Shown here piece by piece: positions 57,081 through 64,000 of a stretch of 64,000 nt of DNA. Origin of the DNA: Streptococcus anginosus. Lineage in GTDB: Bacteria; Bacillota; Bacilli; Lactobacillales; Streptococcaceae. Under the pieces are notes generated by a model, which saw nothing but the letters and a program-made list of their open reading frames with translations, made no database searches and was not told the origin of the DNA. The DNA lies in the NCBI RefSeq assembly GCF_900636475.1, contig NZ_LR134283.1:806001-870000 (forward strand), written 5' to 3'. The position numbers were made by a program, and so were the translations under genes. Position 1 is the stretch's first letter. The number at the start of each line of letters is the position of its first letter.

Positions 57081-58100
57081 TTAGTCATCAAATCCATTTG
57101 GATGTTTGCTTTGCCAATGCCAAGCATCTTGGCACATACGCGTAATATCAAATTGTGCTTCCCAACTAAGCTCTTCTTTTGCTTTTGTAGAGTCAGCATA
57201 ACAAGTGGCAATATCACCAGGGCGGCGGTCAACAATCTTGTAAGGAATTGGTTTGCCGACTGCTTTTTCCATATTTTGGATAATTTCTAAAACAGAGTAT
57301 CCTTTACCGGTACCAAGGTTATAGATATTTAGACCAGCAGTTCCTTCAATTTTTTGCAGAGCAGCCACATGTCCTTTTGCCAAATCTACCACGTGAATAT
57401 AGTCACGAACACCAGTACCGTCAACTGTAGGATAGTCATTGCCAAATACTTGCACTTCTTTTAATTTTCCAACTGCAACTTGTGTCACATATGGCAAGAG
57501 ATTATTTGGAATACCATTTGGATTTTCACCCAAATCACCACTTTCATGAGCACCAATTGGATTAAAATACCGAAGCAAGACAACATTCCAGCTTGAATCA
57601 GCTTTGTAAATATCCGTCAGCATTTCTTCAATCATTAGTTTTGTACGTCCGTAAGGATTGGTGACTGACAGAGGGAAGTCTTCTAAAATCGGAACGGTAT
57701 GAGGGTCTCCATAGACAGTTGCAGAAGAGCTGAAAATGATATTTTTGCAATTGACTTCTTCCATAACACGTAGCAATGTCAAGGTTCCTGTAATGTTGTT
57801 TTCGTAATAAGTCAGTGGAATTTGTGTAGATTCACCAACTGCTTTCAAGGCTGCAAAATGAATAACGCCTGTCGGTTGTTCGTCTTTAAAAATTTCCAAC
57901 AAGGCTTTCTTATCACGAATGTCCACTTGATAAAATGGAACTTTCTGACCAACAATTCGTTCTACAACTTCTACACTTTTTTTGCTGCTGTTCACTAAAT
58001 TATCAACAATAACAACTTCGTGTCCAGCATTGACTAACTCAATAACGGTATGCGTTCCGATAAATCCGGCTCCACCTGTTACTAAAATTTTATGTTTCAT
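57081..58100 (-). CDS. galE: UDP-glucose 4-epimerase
   Basis: GalE interconverts UDP-glucose and UDP-galactose (some also the GlcNAc pair). The 339-aa SDR protein has [10 protein letters not shown] (about residues 7-16), the catalytic Ser in SSSATVYG and YGRTK, and YFNPIGAH. The frame is open to 58127, but AAAGGAG before the ATG at 58100 decides the start. It follows rmlB by 37 bases, suggesting galactose or GalNAc in a surface glycan. Confidence 0.95.
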   Translation of the reverse strand: MKHKILVTGGAGFIGTHTVIELVNAGHEVVIVDNLVNSSKKSVEVVERIVGQKVPFYQVDIRDKKALLEIFKDEQPTGVIHFAALKAVGESTQIPLTYYENNITGTLTLLRVMEEVNCKNIIFSSSATVYGDPHTVPILEDFPLSVTNPYGRTKLMIEEMLTDIYKADSSWNVVLLRYFNPIGAHESGDLGENPNGIPNNLLPYVTQVAVGKLKEVQVFGNDYPTVDGTGVRDYIHVVDLAKGHVAALQKIEGTAGLNIYNLGTGKGYSVLEIIQNMEKAVGKPIPYKIVDRRPGDIATCYADSTKAKEELSWEAQFDITRMCQDAWHWQSKHPNGFDD

Positions 58101-58137
58101 GATTCTCCTTTTAAGACAAAACTTCAATAGTTACTTT

Positions 58138-59205
<1,068 letters not shown>

Positions 59206-59214
59206 CTAAGGGTA

Positions 59215-59808
59215 TTATAACATATCTTTGGTCAAAGGTTTAACATCCTTAAGCATTGGATGATTCTTATCTGCTTCAGATACTTCTGCTTGGTCAAGAT
59301 TTTCCCATTCAATCTCAAGAGCGGGGTCAGCATAGTTGACAAAGGCATACTTAGGTTTCAATTCTAATGCCCAGTAATCATTGACCAAATAGCTATAAGA
59401 AACTGTATCTGACAATACTTGAAAGCCATTTGCTACACCGCGAGGAACGAAAATCCCTTTGCTGGCATCAATGACCGTTTGGTAGGTATTTCCGAATGTT
59501 TCCCCTTCACGCAAATCAACCCAAGAACCGAGAACTTTTCCGCCATCTGCGACAGAAATGTACTTATCCCAAGGTTCTGCATGAAGACCACGGAGCACAT
59601 TTTTGCGGGAAAAGCTGACATTGTTTTGAAGCTTACCTTCAGCAAAAAAGCTTTCTGGAAAACCAAGGGGTACCATTTTTTCTTTTTGAAAGTTTTCCTT
59701 GAACCAGCCACGATTGTCCCCATGAACTGGAATATCAAATTCCAGCATGCCAGGAATGGCTTCAATCTTACGAACTGCTAATTTTTTTTCAAAAAATTGT
59801 TCAGACAT
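59215..59808 (-). CDS. rmlC: dTDP-4-dehydrorhamnose 3,5-epimerase
   Basis: RmlC epimerises the keto sugar at C3 and C5. The 197-aa cupin has the HGDNRGWFKE motif, NVLRGLHAEPWDKYI (about residues 70-84) and PRGVANGFQVL. It has the longer streptococcal form. It starts three bases after the rmlA stop. Confidence 0.96.
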   Translation of the reverse strand: MSEQFFEKKLAVRKIEAIPGMLEFDIPVHGDNRGWFKENFQKEKMVPLGFPESFFAEGKLQNNVSFSRKNVLRGLHAEPWDKYISVADGGKVLGSWVDLREGETFGNTYQTVIDASKGIFVPRGVANGFQVLSDTVSYSYLVNDYWALELKPKYAFVNYADPALEIEWENLDQAEVSEADKNHPMLKDVKPLTKDML

Positions 59809-59811
59809 GTC

Positions 59812-60681
59812 TTATTCTTCTCCAATCAAACGTAATAAGTAGTGACCGTATTCGTTCTTTTTAAGTGATTGTGCCAAATCATGCACTTGTTCTTTGGTAA
59901 TATAACCCATACGGTAAGCAATTTCCTCTAAGTTTGCTACTTGAACATTTTGCATACGTTGGACGGTTTCTATGTATTGAGCAGCTTCTAATAAGCTCTC
60001 GTGTGTACCGGTGTCCAACCAAGCAAAACCACGTCCCATCAGCTCAACAGACAAATCACCGCGGTCTAAGTAAGCCTTATTGACATCAGTGATTTCCAGC
60101 TCTCCACGTGGACTAGGCTTGATATTTTTAGCAATTTCTACTACGTCATTGTCATAGAAATAAAGTCCTGTAACTGCATAGTTAGAACGTGGCTGTTCTG
60201 GTTTTTCTTCGATAGAAATGGCATTCATATTGTCATCAAATTCAACCACACCGAAACGCTCTGGGTCTTTTACTTGATAACCAAAGACAGTCGCTCCATT
60301 TTCCTTTGAAGCAGCTTTTTGCAGCATTTTACTAAGACCTGGGCCATGATAAATATTATCACCTAAAATCAAAGCCACATGGTCATCGCCGATAAAGTCA
60401 GCACCGATAATAAAGGCTTGAGCCAAGCCATCTGGACTTGGTTGCTCAGCGTAAGAAAGTTTGATGCCAAACTCCGAGCCATCACCCAACAAATCCTCAA
60501 AGCGAGGGAGATCTGTCGGGGTTGAGATAATCAAGATGTCCTTGATACCAGCCAGCATGAGGGTTGATAGCGGATAATAAATCATGGGTTTGTCATAAAC
60601 CGGCATGAGTTGTTTAGATGCAGCTCTAGTCAAAGGATATAAACGTGTACCAGAACCACCTGCAAGGATAATACCTTTCAT
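59812..60681 (-). CDS. rmlA: glucose-1-phosphate thymidylyltransferase
   Basis: RmlA makes dTDP-glucose from glucose-1-phosphate and dTTP, the entry to dTDP-rhamnose. The 289-aa protein starts with the nucleotide-binding [18 protein letters not shown] and has [12 protein letters not shown] and LGDNIYHG. First gene of rmlA-rmlC-rmlB-galE; GAGGAAA precedes the ATG. Confidence 0.97.
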   Translation of the reverse strand: MKGIILAGGSGTRLYPLTRAASKQLMPVYDKPMIYYPLSTLMLAGIKDILIISTPTDLPRFEDLLGDGSEFGIKLSYAEQPSPDGLAQAFIIGADFIGDDHVALILGDNIYHGPGLSKMLQKAASKENGATVFGYQVKDPERFGVVEFDDNMNAISIEEKPEQPRSNYAVTGLYFYDNDVVEIAKNIKPSPRGELEITDVNKAYLDRGDLSVELMGRGFAWLDTGTHESLLEAAQYIETVQRMQNVQVANLEEIAYRMGYITKEQVHDLAQSLKKNEYGHYLLRLIGEE

Positions 60682-60778
60682 AATGAGTTTCCTCTCTTAA
60701 TGTATTCTCTTTATTTTACCATTTTTGAAGGCGGATGTCATCCCTCAAGAAAGAGAGTGCTTTCATTTAAAGTCTCTC

Positions 60779-60799
60779 ATACTTAATGAAAATCCAAAA
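60779..60799. repeat. short boxC-like motif
   Basis: ATACTTAATGAAAATCCAAA here resembles the end of the BOX-like element at 30191-30213 (AATACTTAATGAACATCAAA). It may be a remnant of the same repeat family. Confidence 0.35.
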
Positions 60800-60805
60800 C
60801 GAAAC

Positions 60806-60850
60806 AAAAAATCAGCCAAAGTAGAACTGCTGTTATCTAAATAGGCTGAT
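60806..60850 (-). terminator. terminator after the ZIP transporter gene
   Basis: ATCAGCC pairs with GGCTGAT; on the minus strand it is followed by six Ts. Confidence 0.78.
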
Positions 60851-60882
60851 AAAATATACGATTGGTCTCGAAAAAGTATCTG

Positions 60883-61710
60883 CTATCCTAAAGCCACATC
60901 CAATACCATCATCAACACAAAGCCTACCATGAGACCTAAAGTCGCAACATCTGTATTGCCATTAGTTTGAGAGTCTGGTATCAGCTCCTCCACGACGACG
61001 AAAATCATAGCTCCCGCCGCAAAAGACAGGGCATAGGGTAGAATAGCCGTCATTGCCATAACCGCATAAGCACCAAGGACAGCTCCGATAGGCTCAACAA
61101 TAGCCGACATTGAACCCCAGTAAAAAGCTTTAAGACGCGATTCCCCGTCTGTCCGTATAGGAATGGATAAGGCTGCCCCTTCCGGCACATTTTGGAGACC
61201 AATTCCCAGAGCCAGACCTACAGCTCCGATAAAAACTTCCGGACTGGAATTGCTGGATAAGGCACCAAAGGCTACTCCTACTGCCAAACCTTCTGGAAAA
61301 TTGTGTATGGTAATAGCCAGAAAAAGCAGAGCCGTTTTGGACAATTTATTCCGGCTGTGCTCCGGCAGGCTTTCTGCCTCAGATACATCCTTCTTGCTAA
61401 GGTGTAAATGGGGTACTACCGCATCAATAAAGCGCAAGAAGAAACCACCCAACAGAAAACCAAGGGCGGCTGGCATCCAAGACCACACTCCATAGTTACC
61501 TTTTGCATACTCAATTGAAGGCTGCAAGAGCGACCAAAATGAAGCTGCAATCATGACACCAGCTGCAAATCCCATCATAATATCCAGCAGCTTACGACTG
61601 ACTGTTTTAAAGAAAAAGACAACCGCAGAGCCTACAATGGTACAGCCCCATGTAAAGAGTCCCGCCAAAAAAGCCTGCAGCACCACAGGCTGCTCCTGCA
61701 ACCAGTTCAT
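60883..61710 (-). CDS. ZIP family metal transporter
   Basis: The 275-aa protein has about eight membrane segments and the ZIP metal motifs HNFPEGLAVG (about residues 136-145) and NVPEGAALS, with a short His-containing loop (PHLHLSKKD) between segments. It should import divalent metal, often zinc. Transcribed after the Nudix gene with a 19-base gap. Confidence 0.9.
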   Translation of the reverse strand: MNWLQEQPVVLQAFLAGLFTWGCTIVGSAVVFFFKTVSRKLLDIMMGFAAGVMIAASFWSLLQPSIEYAKGNYGVWSWMPAALGFLLGGFFLRFIDAVVPHLHLSKKDVSEAESLPEHSRNKLSKTALLFLAITIHNFPEGLAVGVAFGALSSNSSPEVFIGAVGLALGIGLQNVPEGAALSIPIRTDGESRLKAFYWGSMSAIVEPIGAVLGAYAVMAMTAILPYALSFAAGAMIFVVVEELIPDSQTNGNTDVATLGLMVGFVLMMVLDVALG

Positions 61711-61728
61711 AACAACTTCATCTCCTCA

Positions 61729-62205
61729 TTATCTTTCATCATACAATATCGTCTTGGTTTCTTTGATGCAATGGTTCTCTTCATCCCAATAGTGAATCCG
61801 CTCAAAGGAGCCTTTTCGCCAGTACAAAGGAATTCTGCCTCTGATGTCATCCTGCATGGGTAGTGAATCCAACTCATCAATTGACCACCATTTGGGCTGA
61901 CCTTCCCGTGATTCCGTTAGTAGTTCCCCTTCAAAATCCTCGCAGAGAAAATCATAAAAGACATAACGCTCTGCTTTTGTTGGATTGGTAAAACCGGAAA
62001 TGCCTTTAAGCTGTAAATTCAAAGCTATCAGTCCTGTTTCTTCTTTCAACTCACGAGCCGCTGCTTCAAAAAAAGATTCTGGAAACTCAACTTTCCCACC
62101 TGGCTGAATCCAGCCTTTAAAATCATCATGCTGGCGGTTAAGCAAAAGAACTTTGTCCCCTTTTTTCACACAAATATTAACCCAATTTAAAATTTTTTCT
62201 GTCAT
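61729..62205 (-). CDS. MutT-like Nudix hydrolase
   Basis: The 158-aa protein has the full Nudix box (GGKVEFPES to RELKEETGL, about residues 36-60), so it hydrolyses a nucleoside diphosphate derivative, of the 8-oxo-dGTPase group by overall form. Its stop is 18 bases before the ZIP start, and its own start directly follows the FAD oxidoreductase stop, so the three are co-transcribed. Confidence 0.88.
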   Translation of the reverse strand: MTEKILNWVNICVKKGDKVLLLNRQHDDFKGWIQPGGKVEFPESFFEAAARELKEETGLIALNLQLKGISGFTNPTKAERYVFYDFLCEDFEGELLTESREGQPKWWSIDELDSLPMQDDIRGRIPLYWRKGSFERIHYWDEENHCIKETKTILYDER

Positions 62206-63303
62206 CTATTTCTCTGTCTTAATGTATCTTTCAATAGGATAATCCGCTGGATTTAAACTGCCACTTTTTCCCTGAACCATATGAGCTAAATGATATCCGA
62301 TAAGAGGACCAGTCGTCAAGCCGGAAGACCCTAAGCCACCGGCTGCAAGTACCTGCGGAAGATTTGGCACCTGACCAAAGAAAGGAGAAAAGTCACTAGT
62401 ATAGGCTCGAATTCCGACCCGTTCGCTCACCACTTTTGCCTGAGATAAGCTAGGAAAATAGTAAAGTGCCTCCTGCTCCATTTCATCCAGCATAGCCTGA
62501 TTTACTTTGAGGTCATAGCCCATTTCATTTTCGTGAGTAGCTCCCATACTGATTTTGCCATTTTGAAAAGGAATAATATCTAGCTCTCCCTCTGGCATGA
62601 CAACTGGATAATCATCTGTCACCAGAGCAGTCTGATAATCTCGCAGCTGACCCTTTTGTGGGCGAATATCCACCTGATAACCTAATGGTTTCAGAAGCTC
62701 AGGCAACCAAGCTCCTATTGCCAATATAACTTGGTCAAAACAAGAACGATTAACCCAGAAAGCCCCATCTCGAATGTCCAAACTTACTTTCTTTTGAATT
62801 ACTTCTGCACCGCTAGCCGCAAGCAAAGCCTGAGTCAATAATGAGCCTTCCACGCGTGCTCCTCCAGAAGCATAGAGTAGCCGGTCAAACCCTTGAAGCC
62901 TCGGAAAATACTCTGCCGCTGCCGCCCGTGAAAGCAGCCGCAAGTCTCCAATGAGCGGTGACTCTTTTCGCCGTTGGTCTGCCAAGTCATAGAGTGCCTC
63001 CAAGCTCTCCTCTTTTTTCTTCAGCAAAAAGACGCCGGTCTGTTGGTAAAACTCCGTTGCAAAACCGTCCTTCTGTAAATCAGCTATCAAATCCAGATAA
63101 AAATCTGCTCCCAGTCGCGCCATGCGATACCATTCTTTATTGCGCCGCTTAGAAAACCACGGACTAATAATACCAGCCGCTGCCTTGGTTGCCTGACCTA
63201 TTCCATGGTCAAAAACTGTTACCTGATAAGCAGGATTTTTTGATAGATAATAGGCAGCAGTTGATCCGACAATCCCTGCTCCAATAATTGCTACTTTTTT
63301 CAT
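62206..63303 (-). CDS. DadA-like FAD-dependent oxidoreductase
   Basis: The 365-aa protein has the N-terminal FAD-binding GAGIVGSTAAYYL (residues 8-20) and the C-terminal GGLGSSGLTTGPLIG region of the glycine oxidase/D-amino acid dehydrogenase (DAO) family. The substrate is not predictable. Streptococci often carry this next to the NIF3 gene, as here with a 12-base gap. Confidence 0.88.
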   Translation of the reverse strand: MKKVAIIGAGIVGSTAAYYLSKNPAYQVTVFDHGIGQATKAAAGIISPWFSKRRNKEWYRMARLGADFYLDLIADLQKDGFATEFYQQTGVFLLKKKEESLEALYDLADQRRKESPLIGDLRLLSRAAAAEYFPRLQGFDRLLYASGGARVEGSLLTQALLAASGAEVIQKKVSLDIRDGAFWVNRSCFDQVILAIGAWLPELLKPLGYQVDIRPQKGQLRDYQTALVTDDYPVVMPEGELDIIPFQNGKISMGATHENEMGYDLKVNQAMLDEMEQEALYYFPSLSQAKVVSERVGIRAYTSDFSPFFGQVPNLPQVLAAGGLGSSGLTTGPLIGYHLAHMVQGKSGSLNPADYPIERYIKTEK

Positions 63304-63315
63304 ACAGTCCCCTAC

Positions 63316-64000
63316 TTAGATATATTTAAAAGGATTTGTAGAAACCTGACTAGCTAAAAATTCAACTTCCCAACCCTCTTCTACTTTCCAGTCTTGAAAC
63401 TTTTTAACCAATTTTTTTACAAAGAGCACTTCTATATGGTGACCCGGATCCAAAGCTAGAAGCCCCTCGCTCAGCATATCCTGAGCGGTATGATAGTAAA
63501 TATCACCTGTAATATAAAGCTGAGCACCCTTTGCTAAAGCCTCCTTGTAAAAGGACTGACCACTGCCACCACAGATCGCCACTTTCTCAATCATTTGCTC
63601 CAAATCCACATCCGAATAAGTCACCAAACGCAAACTATCCAGACCAAAAGTTTCCTTAACCTTGCCTGCAAAGTCTCCAAAAGTCTGAGGTGCAATCTTG
63701 CCAATACGACCAATGCCGTGTCCAGGAGCCGTTTCGCTAAGATAATCCGTATCAGTGATTCCCAGTAGATCACAGAACCAGTCATTGAGACCGTCATCTA
63801 CAATATCAATATTGGTATGGCTGACATAAACTGCAATATCGTGCTTAATCAGATCGATGTAAATCTGATTCTGAGGTCGGTCTACCACTAAATCCTTAAT
63901 AGGCCGAAAGATCGGTGCGTGCTTAACCAAAATCAAATCTACATCTTTTTCAATCGCCTCTGCAACTGTCTGCTCGCGAATATCCAAAGCTACCAGTACT
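63316..64000 (-). CDS. NIF3-like protein (GTP cyclohydrolase I type 2 family), N-terminus cut
   Basis: The frame runs off the right edge: codons upstream of 63987 continue in frame ([12 protein letters not shown]), so the real start lies beyond the window. The visible 228 residues match NIF3/YqfO proteins, with metal-binding [16 protein letters not shown] and CGGSGQSF, and YITGDIYYH. These bind metals and are widely conserved with unsettled function. First visible gene of the NIF3-FAD-Nudix-ZIP run. Confidence 0.9.
   Translation of the reverse strand, partial: VLVALDIREQTVAEAIEKDVDLILVKHAPIFRPIKDLVVDRPQNQIYIDLIKHDIAVYVSHTNIDIVDDGLNDWFCDLLGITDTDYLSETAPGHGIGRIGKIAPQTFGDFAGKVKETFGLDSLRLVTYSDVDLEQMIEKVAICGGSGQSFYKEALAKGAQLYITGDIYYHTAQDMLSEGLLALDPGHHIEVLFVKKLVKKFQDWKVEEGWEVEFLASQVSTNPFKYI

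Overview
The window is a low-GC chromosomal segment of a Streptococcus. Markers are vicR-vicK-vicX, hprK-lgt, divergent ccpA/pepQ, rnc-smc-ftsY, a PspC protein, a pneumococcal CpoA-type glycolipid synthase pair, and a rhamnose cell-wall polysaccharide locus of the S. mutans rgp / group A gac type. I cannot fix the species; a viridans group (mitis, sanguinis or anginosus) is plausible. No rRNA, tRNA, CRISPR array, prophage or intact insertion sequence was seen.

Layout. 1-2.2 kb: truncated MFS transporter, Rgg-type regulator, and a gene-free stretch with a degenerate ~40-bp repeat and an orphan plus-strand terminator. 2.2-8 kb: ABC-F ATPase, matrixin-like protease with a small membrane partner, esterase, RNase J2. 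8-8.7 kb: a gene-free interval with its own promoter, cre site, long-range inverted repeat and terminator, read as a candidate CcpA-controlled structured RNA. 8.7-11 kb: two U32-family proteins (TrhP-type tRNA hydroxylation). 11-18 kb: DUF3270, YtxH, DUF948, lgt, hprK, Nudix, PspC, SprT-like, tex. 18-22.8 kb: permease plus DUF1980 pair, MFS exporter, zwf. 22.8-30.2 kb: ftsY, two Cof-type phosphatases, smc, rnc. 30.2-33.8 kb: a BOX-like repeat, a broken DUF454 gene, vicX-vicK-vicR. 34-38 kb: small membrane protein, two glycolipid glycosyltransferases, ccpA. 38.2-39.3 kb: pepQ.

39.6-60.7 kb is the cell-wall polysaccharide region, all on the minus strand. It comprises rmlA-rmlC-rmlB-galE (dTDP-rhamnose, UDP-galactose), a methyltransferase, an AT-rich side-chain block (GacI-like GT2, GacJ-like DUF2304, Wzx-type flippase, GT2, DUF2142 protein), a separate GtrB-like GT2, rmlD, then the rhamnan operon rgpA-F ending in a GacH-like LtaS-family enzyme. 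Terminators after the DUF2142 gene, the GtrB-like gene and rmlD divide it into separately transcribed units. Together the genes would make rhamnose and galactose donors, polymerise and export the rhamnan, build lipid-linked side-chain sugars and add a glycerol-phosphate-like group. 60.9-64 kb: ZIP transporter, Nudix hydrolase, FAD oxidoreductase, and a truncated NIF3 gene.

The most interesting items are the candidate structured RNA at 8.11-8.56 kb, three genes (tex, ABC-F, cpoA-like) whose -10 box lies 6-7 bases before the start codon and which therefore look leaderless, the two undecaprenyl-phosphate-sugar synthase candidates in one polysaccharide locus, and the doubly broken DUF454 gene next to a BOX-like repeat.
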